A stretch of 64,000 bases of DNA from Paracoccus kondratievae (GCF_009301415.1 NZ_CP045072.1:1417001-1481000); one strand, 5' to 3'. Shown: positions 29,429-39,701, counted from the first letter of the stretch. Numbers and translations: made by a program. The notes: a model not told the origin generated them from the letters alone.

Positions 29429-30184
29429 CTATGCCCCGGCCGCGCGTAAGAGTTTCGCCCGTGCGGGAGGAATGGCCCGGATTTCAAGCCCGGTGAACAC
29501 ATGCAAGGTGTCCAGCTGGCGATCCACCACCGCGTGATCGCTGACCCAGCCCCCCATCGCAAGATATGAGCGCAAGAGCGGCGGCATCGCCTCCATCGCC
29601 CGCCGGGGATCGGGTTTGCGCAGCCTCAGCGCGCGGGCGAAACGGAATACCTGCGGCGCTTTGACGCGCGGCAGCCAGCGTTTCGGGGCCAGATGCCGCT
29701 CACGCAGCATGGCAAAGGCATCCTCATAGCCATGAACATCAGTGCCGACAAAGCTGGAGCAGCCAAACAGCATCTCGATTTTCTGCTCATCGACATGCCG
29801 GGCAAGTGCACCCCAGGCCAGCCGCAGGATATCAGGATCGTGCCATTCAGGATGGATGCAAAAACGGCCGATCTCGACCATCCGGCCCTGAAAGCCGCTA
29901 AGCCGCGACAGATTGTAATGCCGGGCCGAATAGCTGCGCCCGATCTCGGCCCCTCCCGCAAGGGTCAGCATCCGAAAACAGCCAACCATAGAGCCGCTGG
30001 CACGTTCGCGAATCAGTACATGATCGCAGCCTTCGTCGTAATCATCGGCGTCCAGCGCGCCCTCGGTCGTGGGGCCATCATGCCCGCGGCGCAGGAAACA
30101 CAGCCAACGCAGACGCTGTGCTGCGCGGATATCCTCGGCGCTTTCGGCGAATACGACCTCGAAACGACCTTTGCGCAATGCCAT
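29429..30184 (-). CDS. GNAT-fold acyltransferase, OlsB-like (ornithine lipid synthesis)
   Basis: 251 residues. Hemolysin-type/OlsB family: the N-terminus [20 protein letters not shown], then [20 protein letters not shown] and [20 protein letters not shown] are characteristic of L-ornithine N-acyltransferases. These acylate ornithine from 3-hydroxyacyl-ACP, giving lyso-ornithine lipid. No olsA-type acyltransferase is adjacent, so the assignment rests on family features alone. The ATG at 30184 gives [10 protein letters not shown]; it diverges from msrB. Confidence 0.68.
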   Translation of the reverse strand: MALRKGRFEVVFAESAEDIRAAQRLRWLCFLRRGHDGPTTEGALDADDYDEGCDHVLIRERASGSMVGCFRMLTLAGGAEIGRSYSARHYNLSRLSGFQGRMVEIGRFCIHPEWHDPDILRLAWGALARHVDEQKIEMLFGCSSFVGTDVHGYEDAFAMLRERHLAPKRWLPRVKAPQVFRFARALRLRKPDPRRAMEAMPPLLRSYLAMGGWVSDHAVVDRQLDTLHVFTGLEIRAIPPARAKLLRAAGA

Positions 30185-30287
30185 GTTCACATCTTTGTCC
30201 GATCCATGGACCGGCCCCGATCCGGCTTTTCTACCGCCCATCCTGCACCTATCTTGTAACAACAGCAAAGCAGGATTGAACAGGAAG

Positions 30288-30698
30288 ATGGCAGACCGGA
30301 TTTTTAAGACTGACGCCGAGTGGCGGGCCGAGCTGGACGCCGAGACCTATCGCGTCACCCGGCAGGCCGGGACCGAGCGGCCCTTTTCCCATCCGGGCTT
30401 TCCCAACGGCCCTGGACATTACGCATGCGTATGCTGCGGGGCGCGGCTTTTTGAGGGGGATGCCAAGTTCGAAAGCCATTGCGGCTGGCCCAGTTTTTCA
30501 CGACCCGGCGGCAATATCGACGAACATCTGGACCTTAGCCACGACATGATCCGCACCGAGGTACGCTGCCATCGCTGCGACGCACATCTGGGCCATGTCT
30601 TTCCCGACGGGCCTCCGCCCACCGGGCTGCGCTATTGCATCAACGGCGTTGCGCTGCGCTTTGTGCCCGAAGGCGAGACCGGCGAAGGGGCGCCCTGA
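30288..30698 (+). CDS. msrB: Peptide methionine-R-sulfoxide reductase MsrB
   Basis: 136 residues. Zinc site CVCC near residue 46 and [12 protein letters not shown] near 95, catalytic Cys in [11 protein letters not shown] near the end, and GWPSFSRP for substrate binding. It reduces methionine-R-sulfoxide in proteins. No signal peptide, so cytoplasmic. The ATG at 30288 follows AGGAAG. Confidence 0.96.
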   Translation: MADRIFKTDAEWRAELDAETYRVTRQAGTERPFSHPGFPNGPGHYACVCCGARLFEGDAKFESHCGWPSFSRPGGNIDEHLDLSHDMIRTEVRCHRCDAHLGHVFPDGPPPTGLRYCINGVALRFVPEGETGEGAP

Positions 30699-30736
30699 CG
30701 GCGCCACCCCCTCGCACATCGGACCTTGCCTTGGGT

Positions 30737-31192
30737 CTAGTCGCGCAGGAAGTCGCTGGCCTGCACGCGACCAACGTTGCCCAGCAGCTGACGGATCAGG
30801 CCAAGGCTGCTCACACCCGCATCGGTGACGCGACGCGACAGCACCACGACCTGCCCGCGCTCAAGCCCAAACCGCTCGACGTTGCTGACAACGCCATTCT
30901 CGGCAAAGCTGACGGCCACGACCTGACGGTCAATCTCGCGCGGTTCACGCGGACCGTAGAACTGCCAGCGCGAGCCGACGTAATACCAGGCCGAGCCGGT
31001 CAACAGCCCCTGCGCCGAGGGCCGGCCCAGCAGCCCCTCGATATCGGCTTGCGTGGTCTGGCCAACAACGACCTGGGCCAGCTGCTCCTCGGGGGGAACA
31101 TAACCATGGTTGCGATAAGTGGCCTGACAGGCGGAAAGGCCAAGAGGTGCGGCCAACGCAAAACCCATGAGTTGCCGCCTGGAAATCTTCAT
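30737..31192 (-). CDS. bamE: Outer membrane assembly lipoprotein BamE (SmpA/OmlA)
   Basis: 151 residues. Lipoprotein signal with lipobox LSAC (Cys22). The SmpA/OmlA domain follows: VVGQTTQADIEGLLGRPSAQ and SAWYYVGSRWQFYG. BamE is a lipoprotein of the BAM complex that inserts outer membrane proteins. It diverges from yceD with 114 bp between starts, an arrangement common in alphaproteobacteria. Confidence 0.92.
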   Translation of the reverse strand: MKISRRQLMGFALAAPLGLSACQATYRNHGYVPPEEQLAQVVVGQTTQADIEGLLGRPSAQGLLTGSAWYYVGSRWQFYGPREPREIDRQVVAVSFAENGVVSNVERFGLERGQVVVLSRRVTDAGVSSLGLIRQLLGNVGRVQASDFLRD

Positions 31193-31306
31193 CTTCTCTC
31201 TGTCCCCTTACGCGCCTGTTGACGCCGCTCGACCGGCTTAGCAAACTCGTGCCTCACGCTCAAGAATATCCAGACCAAGGGCAGATTTGCCCGCGAAAGG
31301 CCACCG

Positions 31307-31837
31307 ATGACCACTTCCCCAGCCCCGCAGAGCCGCTTCCGCGTGGCGCATCTGAACCCCCGGCAGCCGACCGAGTTCGCGTTGGCCCCAGATAGCACCA
31401 CCCGCGATGCGCTGGCGGATGAGTTGGGAATCAATGCCCTGCCCCGGCTGCGCTTTTCCGGCAGCATTCGCGCCATCGCGAATGACAGTTGGGAGGTGAC
31501 CGGGACGCTTTCGGCGCGCGTCGTACAACCCTGTGTGGTCACACTCGCTCCGGTGGCGACGAATCTGCAGGAAGAGGTCCACCGCCTGTTCTCGCCCCAT
31601 GTCGATTCGCCCGAAGGCGAAGAGGTCGAGATGCCGGACGAGGATGTCGAACCCCTTGGCCAGTTCATCGACGTCGAGGCAATCATGGTCGAGGCGCTGA
31701 CACTGGCTCTGCCTCTTTATCCCCGCGCCCGGGGGGCCGCTCTCGACGCCCCTGAACCCAAAGAAGAAAAAGAAGAGCCGCGCAAGCCCTTTGCCGGGCT
31801 TGCCGATTTGATTAAAGACTCGAAGAAGCGCCCGTAA
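31307..31837 (+). CDS. YceD family (DUF177) protein
   Basis: 176 residues. DUF177 core: [15 protein letters not shown] beta strand ([20 protein letters not shown]), a single conserved Cys in [12 protein letters not shown], and [26 protein letters not shown]. The C-terminus is Glu/Lys-rich. Relatives are linked to 23S rRNA accumulation and are usually followed by rpmF or plsX. Here the next gene is convergent betA, whose 3' end overlaps this gene by 26 bp. Confidence 0.88.
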   Translation: MTTSPAPQSRFRVAHLNPRQPTEFALAPDSTTRDALADELGINALPRLRFSGSIRAIANDSWEVTGTLSARVVQPCVVTLAPVATNLQEEVHRLFSPHVDSPEGEEVEMPDEDVEPLGQFIDVEAIMVEALTLALPLYPRARGAALDAPEPKEEKEEPRKPFAGLADLIKDSKKRP

Positions 31838-33491
31838 CCCATTCGGTACGTTGCTTTTCCTGCCAATCCGCCGGGATTTCCGGCCCAAGATTCAGCCGCG
31901 GCAACATTCCCTGCCCTAGGATATGATCGGCAGCCTTTTCGCCGGTCATGATCGAAGGGGCGTTGAGGTTGCCGTTGGTGATGCGCGGGAAAATCGAGCT
32001 GTCGGCAACCCGCAGCCCCTCGACGCCAATCACCCGCAATTCAGGATCAACGACCGCCATCGGGTCATCCGCCCGCCCCATCCGTGCCGTACCGCAAGGA
32101 TGAAAAGCCGACTCTGCATGGTCGCGAATGAATGCATCGATCTGTTCGTCCGACACCACTGCCTCGCCGGGCTGGATCTCATAGCCCTTGTATTCGGCAA
32201 AGGCAGGCTGGGTGAAAATCTCGCGCGTCAGCCGAACGCAGGCACGGAATTCAGCCCAGTCGTCCGGGTGCGACATGTAGTTAAAGCGGATCTCGGGCGC
32301 CTCCTTGGGATCGGCCGATTTCAGCCGGATCGTGCCGCGCGATTTTGAACGCATCGGCCCGACATGGACCTGGAAACCATGCCCCTCGGCCGCTGCTTTC
32401 CCGTCATAACGCACGGCAAGCGGCAGGAAATGATACTGAATATCGGGATATTCGACCCCGGCGCGCGAACGGATAAAACCGCAGCTTTCAAACTGGTTCG
32501 AGGCGCCAAGCCCGGTCCCGGTCGCCAGCCATTGCGCCCCGATCGAGCCCTTCCCCCAAAGGTTCCAGTGCTTGTAAAGCGTGACCGGCTTGGTCGCAGT
32601 ATATTGCATGTAGATCTCAAGGTGATCCTGCAAGTTCGCACCAACGCCTGGGCGATCCGCAAGAACCTCAATTCCATGCTCGCGCAAATGCTCGGCCGGG
32701 CCGATACCCGACAGCATCAGCAACTTGGGCGTATTGATCGAGCTTGCTGAAAGTATCACTTCATGTTTTGCGCGGAATACATTGATACCACGCGTATTTT
32801 TAACCTCAACACCAACCGCCCGGCCGTCCTCGATAATAATCCGCTGAGCAAGGCCGCGCCGCAGGCGCAAAAGGCCGGTTTCCTGCGCCGGGCGCAGATA
32901 GGCATTGGCCGCCGACCAGCGCCGGCCCTCCCAGATCGTCGCCTCCATGGCGCCAAAGCCTTCCTGACGGGCGCCGTTGTAATCTTCGGTCATCGGATAG
33001 CCGGCTTCGCGTCCGGCACGGATGAATGCGTTAAACAGCGGGTTCTTGCGTGAACCACGCGTTACATGCAGCGGCCCCTCGGTGCCGCGATAATCGCTGA
33101 CCGCCCCGTGCGAGGTTTCCATCCGTTTGAAATAGGGCAGCACGTCGGCATAGGCCCAACCGTTCGCACCGCTTTCAGCCCAGAAATCATAATCCTTGGC
33201 ATGGCCACGCACAAAAACCATGCCGTTGATAGAAGAGGACCCCCCGATCACCTTGCCGCGCGGGGTCACCAGCCGCCGCCCGCCCAGATGCGGCTCAGGC
33301 TCGGTCGAAAAGCCCCAGTCATAGCGGCGCATGTTCATAGGATAGGACAGCGCCGCAGGCATCTGGATAAAGGGGCCGATGTCACTGCCGCCATATTCAA
33401 TGATATCAACGCGCTTGCCCGCCATCACCAGGCGATAGGCCAGCGCGCAGCCGGCAGAACCTGCACCGACGATCACATAATCCGGGATCAT
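31812..33491 (-). CDS. betA: Choline dehydrogenase
   Basis: 559-residue GMC-family flavoprotein that oxidises choline to betaine aldehyde. FAD-binding [16 protein letters not shown] (residues 5-20), GMC signatures [15 protein letters not shown] and [17 protein letters not shown], and the catalytic region [12 protein letters not shown] (about 465). Last gene of betI-betB-betA. Its last 26 bp overlap the 3' end of the opposite-strand yceD gene. Confidence 0.96.
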   Translation of the reverse strand: MIPDYVIVGAGSAGCALAYRLVMAGKRVDIIEYGGSDIGPFIQMPAALSYPMNMRRYDWGFSTEPEPHLGGRRLVTPRGKVIGGSSSINGMVFVRGHAKDYDFWAESGANGWAYADVLPYFKRMETSHGAVSDYRGTEGPLHVTRGSRKNPLFNAFIRAGREAGYPMTEDYNGARQEGFGAMEATIWEGRRWSAANAYLRPAQETGLLRLRRGLAQRIIIEDGRAVGVEVKNTRGINVFRAKHEVILSASSINTPKLLMLSGIGPAEHLREHGIEVLADRPGVGANLQDHLEIYMQYTATKPVTLYKHWNLWGKGSIGAQWLATGTGLGASNQFESCGFIRSRAGVEYPDIQYHFLPLAVRYDGKAAAEGHGFQVHVGPMRSKSRGTIRLKSADPKEAPEIRFNYMSHPDDWAEFRACVRLTREIFTQPAFAEYKGYEIQPGEAVVSDEQIDAFIRDHAESAFHPCGTARMGRADDPMAVVDPELRVIGVEGLRVADSSIFPRITNGNLNAPSIMTGEKAADHILGQGMLPRLNLGPEIPADWQEKQRTEWVTGASSSL

Positions 33492-33572
33492 GCCTGTCCC
33501 TCCTTGGCCAAACCTGCTGATTTCTTCCGTGTAAAAATATCCATGCCTGCGCGAGCACAGGCGCGACGCCGG

Positions 33573-35018
33573 TCAGTAAGGCGCATCAACCCCTCCCGTG
33601 CCGACATAGACGGACTTCAGTTGCGAATAATGCTCGATGGCCGCCGCCGAGTTCTCGCGCCCGATCCCGGACAGCTTGACCCCGCCAAAGGGCGCCTCTA
33701 CCGGGGTCAGGTTATAGGCGTTGATCCAGGTCGTCCCTGCCTCAAGCGCCGCCGCAACCCGATGTCCGCGCGCCAGATCGCGGGTAAAGACCCCCGCTGC
33801 CAACCCGTAGGGTGAGGCATTGGCGCGCGCAACCGCCTCTTCCTCGGTCTCAAAAGACAGAACCGACATGACCGGCCCAAAGATTTCCTCGCGCACGATC
33901 CACATCTCGTCACTGGCATCGGCAAAGACTGTCGGCGGGATGAATGCCCCCTCGCCCGCGCCGCCGCAGACCAGCCGGGCGCCTTCCTCACGGCCGCGCT
34001 CGATTGCCGCGCGAATCTTGGCGGCCTGTGCCGGGCTGACGATAGGACCGTGCTGGGTTTCTTCATCCAAAGGATCGCCGATCCTGATCTTGCCCGCACG
34101 CTCGGCCAGCCGATCAAGGAATGCCGGCAGAATACCGCGCTGAACAAAGACACGCGTCCCGTTCGAACAGATCTGCCCCGAAGAGTAGAAGTTCGCCAGC
34201 ATCGCCGCACCCACCGCATCATCAAGAGAGGCGTCGTCAAAAACGATCAGCGGCGACTTGCCGCCAAGCTCCATGGTGACATGGCGCATGCCCTCGGCTG
34301 CGGCGGCATAGACCTTTTGGCCCGTTGCGACCGATCCGGTCAGCGAAACCTTGGCCACACGCGGGTCCGTCACCAGTGCTGCACCCACAGCGCCGCGCCC
34401 TTGCACCACATTGAAAATGCCAGGGGGCAAGCCCGCCTCGGTCAAGATCTCGGCCAGTTTCAACGCGCCAAGCGGCGTTTCCTCGCTGGGTTTGAACACC
34501 ATCGCATTGCCCATCGCCAGCGCCGGCGCGGCTTTCCAACAGGCGATCTGGCTGGGATAATTCCACGCACCAATCCCGGCGCAGACCCCCAAGGCCTCGC
34601 GGATTGTATAAACGAAATCACCGCCAAGCGGGATCATCTGCCCGGTGACAGTGGGAGCAAGCCCGCCGAAATATTCCAGCGCATCCGCCCCCGAAGGCCA
34701 GTCAGCGACACGGGTTTCCTGAATGGGTTTGCCGGTATCCAGCGTCTCCAGCCGGGCCAGTTCTTCGGCACGCTCACGAATGATCGCAGCAGCGCGAATC
34801 AGCACCCGGCCACGCTCAACCGGGCGCAGGGCTGCCCATGCCGGCTGGGCTGCTGCTGCGGCGGCGGTGGCGCGGGCAACCTGATCGCGGCTCGCCTCGC
34901 GCAGGGTGGCAATCGTCTCGCCGGTATAGGGATAGTGAACGGGCAGCGCCTCGCCCTCACCCTCGACATAGGCGCCGTCGATATAGAGGCTCGCCTGCGG
35001 TTGCGCGTCATGGCTCAT
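33573..35018 (-). CDS. betB: Betaine aldehyde dehydrogenase
   Basis: 481 residues; NAD(P)-dependent oxidation of betaine aldehyde to glycine betaine. Catalytic Glu in [14 protein letters not shown] (about 250) and Cys in [14 protein letters not shown] (about 285) are present, as is [17 protein letters not shown], typical of BADH. The ATG overlaps the betI stop by 4 bp. Confidence 0.96.
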   Translation of the reverse strand: MSHDAQPQASLYIDGAYVEGEGEALPVHYPYTGETIATLREASRDQVARATAAAAAAQPAWAALRPVERGRVLIRAAAIIRERAEELARLETLDTGKPIQETRVADWPSGADALEYFGGLAPTVTGQMIPLGGDFVYTIREALGVCAGIGAWNYPSQIACWKAAPALAMGNAMVFKPSEETPLGALKLAEILTEAGLPPGIFNVVQGRGAVGAALVTDPRVAKVSLTGSVATGQKVYAAAAEGMRHVTMELGGKSPLIVFDDASLDDAVGAAMLANFYSSGQICSNGTRVFVQRGILPAFLDRLAERAGKIRIGDPLDEETQHGPIVSPAQAAKIRAAIERGREEGARLVCGGAGEGAFIPPTVFADASDEMWIVREEIFGPVMSVLSFETEEEAVARANASPYGLAAGVFTRDLARGHRVAAALEAGTTWINAYNLTPVEAPFGGVKLSGIGRENSAAAIEHYSQLKSVYVGTGGVDAPY

Positions 35019-35584
35019 GGCAGCACCTTTTCCAGATAGTCCAATGTCATACGTTCAGCGACGGCGGCATTCGCGTCATTCGAAAGCGCCGCGCGCAGAT
35101 AAAGCCCGTCGATCAGCGCCCCAAGAGTACGGGTAATGCGCCTGGCCCCCTCGCCCGCCAGAGGCCGCAGCGCCACCATCAGGTTCGAGTTGAGCCGCCG
35201 GTGATAGACGCGCAAAAGGCGCGCCGCTTCGGGTTCGACCAGCGCCAGCGCGTAAAAATTCAGCCAGGCGGCAATGGTGTCGCGTTCAAAGTTCACACTG
35301 TCGAAACTGGCCGCCACGATGGCGTTCAGACGCTCACGCGGGACTGTCGCCCCACGCAGCGCCGCGCGGGTCGCAAGGCCATATTGCGTCAGGATATGTC
35401 GCATTGCGGCGAGAAAGATCCGCTCTTTCGAACCGAAATAGTGATGGGCCAGCGCCGAGGACATCCCAGCCTCGCGCGCAATCTGCGCCACGGTCACATC
35501 AAGCGAGCCCGCTCGCCCCACTGTGACGATAGCGGCGTTGATTAATGCGGCCTTTCGGATAGGTTCTGCACCAACTTTGGGCAT
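35015..35584 (-). CDS. betI: Choline-responsive repressor BetI
   Basis: 189-residue TetR-family regulator. The start [18 protein letters not shown] matches the BetI N-terminus, and the helix-turn-helix is [20 protein letters not shown] (about 30-50). BetI represses choline uptake and oxidation genes until choline binds. The frame is open to 35665, but only the ATG at 35584 gives the family start. The palindrome at 35650-35669 lies 66 bp upstream, between it and choX. Confidence 0.95.
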   Translation of the reverse strand: MPKVGAEPIRKAALINAAIVTVGRAGSLDVTVAQIAREAGMSSALAHHYFGSKERIFLAAMRHILTQYGLATRAALRGATVPRERLNAIVAASFDSVNFERDTIAAWLNFYALALVEPEAARLLRVYHRRLNSNLMVALRPLAGEGARRITRTLGALIDGLYLRAALSNDANAAVAERMTLDYLEKVLP

Positions 35585-35649
35585 GCTCAGGATACCATTT
35601 CGCCGTTCGGCTTCAAAATTCGCGTGGAAGACCCGCATCTGGCAGATCT

Positions 35650-35669
35650 TTGATTGACTCGTCAATCAA
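35650..35669. promoter_or_regulatory. Probable BetI operator
   Basis: TTGATTGACTCGTCAATCAA: 9-bp arms around a 2-base centre, in the 131-bp space between divergent betI and choX. Its size and symmetry suit a TetR-family dimer, and its place would let one repressor control both operons. Confidence 0.8.
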
Positions 35670-35681
35670 TAAAAGCCTTAA

Positions 35682-35697
35682 TTGACGCACCAGTCAA
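35682..35697. promoter_or_regulatory. Second, weaker inverted repeat near choX
   Basis: TTGAC-GCACCA-GTCAA, 18 bp upstream of the choX ATG. It shares TTGAC/GTCAA with the main palindrome but has a 6-base centre, so it may be a secondary operator. Confidence 0.45.
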
Positions 35698-35715
35698 CAA
35701 ACCAGGGAGAACAAG

Positions 35716-36669
35716 ATGACATTTCGCCGCACCACCGCCGCCCTTGCTGCCGGGCTCGTAGCTTCGCTCGCCACGGCAGGAACGGCAGCGGCAGAAGAAC
35801 CCGCCGAGTGCCGCAAGATCGTCTTTTCGGATGTCGGCTGGACCGATATCAGCGCCACCACGGCGCTGGCGTCAAACGTCCTGCAAGCACTGGGATATGA
35901 GACCGAGACCAAGATCCTGTCCCTGCCCGTCACCTATACGGCCATGGCCAAGGATGACGTGGACGTCTTTCTGGGCAACTGGATGCCCAGTCAGGAAAAC
36001 GATATCAAACCTTATCGCGACGCCGGCACGGTCGAGGTGCTGCGCTCAAACCTGACCGGGGCGAAATATACGCTGGCGACCAACAAGGCCGGCGCCGAAC
36101 TCGGCATCGACGATTTCAGCAAGATCGCCGCTCATAAGGACGCGCTGGACGGCAAAATCTATGGGATCGAGCCCGGCAATGACGGCAACCGCCTGCTGCT
36201 GGAAATGGTGGCCGAAAACAAATTTGACCTTGGCACATTCGAAGTGGTCGAAAGCAGCGAACAAGGGATGCTGGCCCAGGTCGCCCGCGCCGACAGTTCG
36301 GGCAAACCGGTGGTCTTTCTGGGCTGGGAACCGCATCCGATGAACACGCAGTTCCAGATGACCTATCTGGGCGGCGGAGATGATGTCTTTGGCCCTGATT
36401 TCGGCGGTGCCCGTGTCGATACCAATATCCGCGCCGGCTATGTCGAGAAATGTCCCAATGTGGGCAAATTCCTGCAAAACCTCGAATTCACCCTGCCGAT
36501 GGAAAGCGAGGTCATGGGCCTGATCCTGAACGACGGTTCCGATCCCATGAAAGCGGCCAGCACATGGCTGAAGGCGAACCCCGATGCAGCCAAACCCTGG
36601 CTTGAGGGTGTGACCACCGTTGATGGCGGCGATGCCATTGCGGCGCTGGAAGCGGCCCTGTCCAAGTAA
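35716..36669 (+). CDS. choX: Choline-binding periplasmic protein ChoX
   Basis: 317 residues, OpuAC/ProX-type binding protein. Signal peptide 1-26 (ending AAA). The aromatic box that cages the trimethylammonium group can be picked out: Trp in FSDVGWTDIS, Trp in FLGNWMPSQ, Tyr in GAKYTLAT and Trp in FLGWEPHPM. This pattern matches ChoX of Sinorhizobium better than betaine-specific ProX. First gene of choXWV, next to choline oxidation genes, which supports choline as ligand. Confidence 0.9.
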   Translation: MTFRRTTAALAAGLVASLATAGTAAAEEPAECRKIVFSDVGWTDISATTALASNVLQALGYETETKILSLPVTYTAMAKDDVDVFLGNWMPSQENDIKPYRDAGTVEVLRSNLTGAKYTLATNKAGAELGIDDFSKIAAHKDALDGKIYGIEPGNDGNRLLLEMVAENKFDLGTFEVVESSEQGMLAQVARADSSGKPVVFLGWEPHPMNTQFQMTYLGGGDDVFGPDFGGARVDTNIRAGYVEKCPNVGKFLQNLEFTLPMESEVMGLILNDGSDPMKAASTWLKANPDAAKPWLEGVTTVDGGDAIAALEAALSK

Positions 36670-36674
36670 GGGAC

Positions 36675-36709
36675 GGCAGGGCGGGCCCCGTCTCCCTGGC
36701 CGCCCTGCC
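36675..36709 (+). promoter_or_regulatory. Intercistronic hairpin between choX and choW
   Basis: Perfect 10-bp stem GGCAGGGCGG/CCGCCCTGCC with a 15-base loop, 5 bp after the choX stop. No full T-tract (CCGCCTTTACT follows). Probably protects or partly terminates the choX message. Confidence 0.65.
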
Positions 36710-36837
36710 CCGCCTTTACTACTATTCTTCATCCACCCTTGCCGGGAGTTCCCGCCCGAGCCACACTGTCGCAGCCTGATTTTTCAGGGCGGCGTCCGGG
36801 CGTCTGATCATCCCCGTTGGCAGAAAGAAAGGGACGC

Positions 36838-37689
36838 ATGGACCAACTGACCGCATATCTGACCGACACAAAGATCCCGGTGGGCAAGACCGCCAAGGCG
36901 ATCTTTGACTGGCTGAACGCCCATGCCGCGGTGGTCTTCAACTTCATCTCACGAGTGCTTGACGGGCTGATCAACGGCATTCTGCATGCGCTTGAATTCC
37001 CCCATCCGCTGATCTTTACGCTGCTGGCTGTAGCCCTGACCTGGGTCCTGCAACGCAGCTGGAAGACCTGCCTGCTGGTCGCTCTGGGCTTTCTCTTTAT
37101 CCTGAACCAAGGGTATTGGGATCCGACGATGCAATCGCTGACGCTGGTGCTGTCGGCCTGCGTGGTTTGCATGGCAATCGGCGTACCCATGGGTATCGCT
37201 GCCGCACATCGGCCCCGGCTTTACGCATGGATGCGCCCGGTTCTGGACCTGATGCAGACGCTGCCGACCTTTGTCTATCTGATCCCCGCCATCGTCTTTT
37301 TCGGCATCGGCATGGTGCCCGGCCTGATCGCCACGGTGATCTTTGTACTGCCTGCGCCGATCCGGCTGACCCATCTGGGCATCAGCTCGACACCACAATC
37401 ACTTGTCGAGGCAGGCACCGCCTTTGGCGCAACCCCCCGCCAGCTTTTGTGGAAAGTCGAACTGCCCTCGGCCCTGCCCCAGATCATGGCCGGCCTGAAC
37501 CAGACCATCATGCTGTCGCTTTCCATGGTCGTCATCGCGGCGCTTGTCGGCGCCTCGGGTCTGGGCGTGCCGGTGGTACGGGCGCTTAACAGCGTGAACA
37601 CCGCGCTGGGTTTTGAAAGCGGCTCCATCATCGTGGTGGTCGCCATCATGCTGGACCGCATGTTGCGGGTAAGGGAACGCGATGACTGA
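36838..37689 (+). CDS. choW: Choline ABC transporter permease ChoW
   Basis: 283 residues, ProW-type permease with six to seven hydrophobic helices. The coupling loop GTAFGATPRQLLWKVELPSA and LMQTLPTFVYLIPAIVFFGI are typical. The ATG at 36838 sits behind AGAAAGGGA. The last 8 bp overlap choV. Confidence 0.94.
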   Translation: MDQLTAYLTDTKIPVGKTAKAIFDWLNAHAAVVFNFISRVLDGLINGILHALEFPHPLIFTLLAVALTWVLQRSWKTCLLVALGFLFILNQGYWDPTMQSLTLVLSACVVCMAIGVPMGIAAAHRPRLYAWMRPVLDLMQTLPTFVYLIPAIVFFGIGMVPGLIATVIFVLPAPIRLTHLGISSTPQSLVEAGTAFGATPRQLLWKVELPSALPQIMAGLNQTIMLSLSMVVIAALVGASGLGVPVVRALNSVNTALGFESGSIIVVVAIMLDRMLRVRERDD

Positions 37690-38752
37690 GGGGACGACGA
37701 AAGACATGCAAGCCGCCCGCAATGCCGTCGAATTCGACAATGTAAATATCGTCTTTGGGGACTCGCCCCAGGCTGCTCTGCCGCTGATGGATCAGGGGCT
37801 TGATCGCGGCCCGATCAAAACCGCAACCGGTCAGGTGCTTGGCGTGCACAACTGCTCGCTTACCGTGCGCGAGGGCGAAATCCTTGTGCTCATGGGCCTG
37901 TCCGGCTCGGGCAAATCCACGCTTTTGCGGGCAGTGAACGGGCTTAACGCGGTTTGCCGCGGCGAGGTGCGGATCTGGGACGGGGACCGCATGGCCTCGG
38001 TCACGAAAGCCTCGGGGGCCGAACTGCGGCGACTGCGGCGCGAACGTATCGCCATGGTGTTTCAACAGTTCGGCCTGTTGCCCTGGCGCACGGTGCGCGA
38101 AAATGTCGGGCTGGGGCTGGAACTGGCGGGCATCCCGGTCTCCGAACGCCGCAAGCGCGTCGATGCGCAGCTTGCGACCGTCGGCCTTACTGAATGGGCC
38201 GAACGCAAGGTCGGTGATCTGTCGGGTGGGATGCAACAGCGCGTCGGCCTTGCCCGCGCCTTTGCAACCGAAGCGCCGATCCTGCTGATGGACGAGCCTT
38301 TTTCGGCGCTTGATCCGCTGATCCGCAACCGGCTGCAAGATGAGCTGCTGGAACTGCAGGAACGTTTCCGCCGCACTATCATCTTTGTCAGCCATGACCT
38401 TGATGAAGCGTTCCGTATCGGCAACCGCATTGCGCTGATGGAGGGCGGCCGCATCGTTCAGGTCGGCACCGCGCGCGAAATCATCGCCAATCCGGTCGAC
38501 GCCTATGTCGAGGACTTCGTAGCCCATATGAACCCTCTGGCAGTGCTGACAGCCGAGGACGTGGCCGAAGGCGGCGATGCCCCGGGTGAGCCCCTCGACC
38601 GCGAAACCCCGGTGCGCGAAATCATCCAGCACATGACCGAGACCGAGGCAGATGCCCTGCCCCTGCAGGGCGGCGGGCGGGTGACGCGGCAAGGGATCAT
38701 GTCGCGGCTGGTCGCCCAGCCCGGCAAAGGCGGCGGGGCTGTCGAGCATTAA
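37682..38752 (+). CDS. choV: Choline ABC transporter ATP-binding protein ChoV
   Basis: 356-residue ProV-type ATPase. Walker A GLSGSGKST, Q-loop MVFQQFGLLPWRTVRENV, signature LSGGMQQRVGLARAFA and Walker B ILLMDEPFSALDP. The C-terminal roughly 80 residues are too short for a normal pair of CBS domains as in E. coli ProV. The start overlaps choW by 8 bp. Confidence 0.94.
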   Translation: MTEGTTKDMQAARNAVEFDNVNIVFGDSPQAALPLMDQGLDRGPIKTATGQVLGVHNCSLTVREGEILVLMGLSGSGKSTLLRAVNGLNAVCRGEVRIWDGDRMASVTKASGAELRRLRRERIAMVFQQFGLLPWRTVRENVGLGLELAGIPVSERRKRVDAQLATVGLTEWAERKVGDLSGGMQQRVGLARAFATEAPILLMDEPFSALDPLIRNRLQDELLELQERFRRTIIFVSHDLDEAFRIGNRIALMEGGRIVQVGTAREIIANPVDAYVEDFVAHMNPLAVLTAEDVAEGGDAPGEPLDRETPVREIIQHMTETEADALPLQGGGRVTRQGIMSRLVAQPGKGGGAVEH

Positions 38753-38786
38753 GACCGCCCTTGGCGGCGCGATTGTGGGGGCATGT

Positions 38787-39701
38787 TCAGCTTTCCCGCG
38801 TCGCGCCCGCCAAAGGTGTGATCGCGCGCTGACGCAACCGCGCCTCGCGCCAGGTGATATAGCTGATCGCACCGATCATGATCGCGCCACCGAGCAGCAC
38901 CCAGATCTCGACCGGCTCGCCGAAGGCCAGCGCCCCAAGCAGGCTGGCCCAGATCAGCTGCAAAAAGGTTATCGGCTGGGTGACTGTCAGCGGCGCAGCG
39001 ACAAAGGCGCGGGTCATCGCATAATGCCCGGCCGTCGCAAAGACCGCCGTGCAGGCCAGCACGGCATATTGCACCAGCGTCGGCTGTATCCAGACCAGGG
39101 CCGCAATCGGTGCAAGACCGACGCAGACTGTCAGCGACATCATCGCTACGACTACGGTTGCCGGCACCAGCTCTGACAACCGCTTCGCCACCAGATAAGA
39201 AGAACCAAAGGTCAGCGCCGCACCAAGCTGGGCGAAATGCCCCGATTCAAGCGCGCGAAAGCCGGGGCGCAGCACAATCATCGCCCCCGCCAGCGCCACA
39301 CCGATGGCCAGCCCCCGCCGCCAGGAAATCCGCTCTCCCATCAGCAGGGCCGCGCCCAGCGTCACCATGATCGGGTTTAAGAAACCAATGGCGGTGACCT
39401 CGGCCACCGGGATACGAGCCATGGCATAGAACCACAGGATCACCGCCACAACATGCAGCGCCCCGCGCAGGGTGAACAGCGCCCAGACACGCGGCGCAAA
39501 ACCCTGTCGCAGCGCCGGCCACAGTACCGGGATCAGGAACAACAGGCCAAAGGCAAAGCGGATAAAGGCGTTTTCAGCAGCGGGCAGGTCCTGCCCCAGC
39601 CAACGCACCGCGCCATTGACACCGACAAAGCACAGGCCAGCTGTCAGCATCCACAGGATACCCGACAACTCGCTGCGAGTGACTTGAGAAAGCCTGATCA
39701 T
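38787..39701 (-). CDS. EamA/RhaT family exporter (DMT superfamily)
   Basis: 304 residues with about ten hydrophobic helices in two EamA repeats: GLCFVGVNGAVRW with EVTAIGFLNPIMVTLGAALL in the first half, and ATAGHYAMTRAFVAAPLTVT with QPITFLQLIWASLLGALAFG in the second. The family exports metabolites; the substrate is unknown. Start at 39701 (MIRLSQVTRS). It is 39 bp downstream of argO on the same strand and convergent with choV, so it may be co-expressed with argO. Confidence 0.88.
   Translation of the reverse strand: MIRLSQVTRSELSGILWMLTAGLCFVGVNGAVRWLGQDLPAAENAFIRFAFGLLFLIPVLWPALRQGFAPRVWALFTLRGALHVVAVILWFYAMARIPVAEVTAIGFLNPIMVTLGAALLMGERISWRRGLAIGVALAGAMIVLRPGFRALESGHFAQLGAALTFGSSYLVAKRLSELVPATVVVAMMSLTVCVGLAPIAALVWIQPTLVQYAVLACTAVFATAGHYAMTRAFVAAPLTVTQPITFLQLIWASLLGALAFGEPVEIWVLLGGAIMIGAISYITWREARLRQRAITPLAGATRES

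Noticed and set aside
38754..38767. CCGCC-CTT-GGCGG hairpin after choV as a terminator
   Set aside because: Short stem, 3-base loop and no T-tract; it may be chance in GC-rich DNA.
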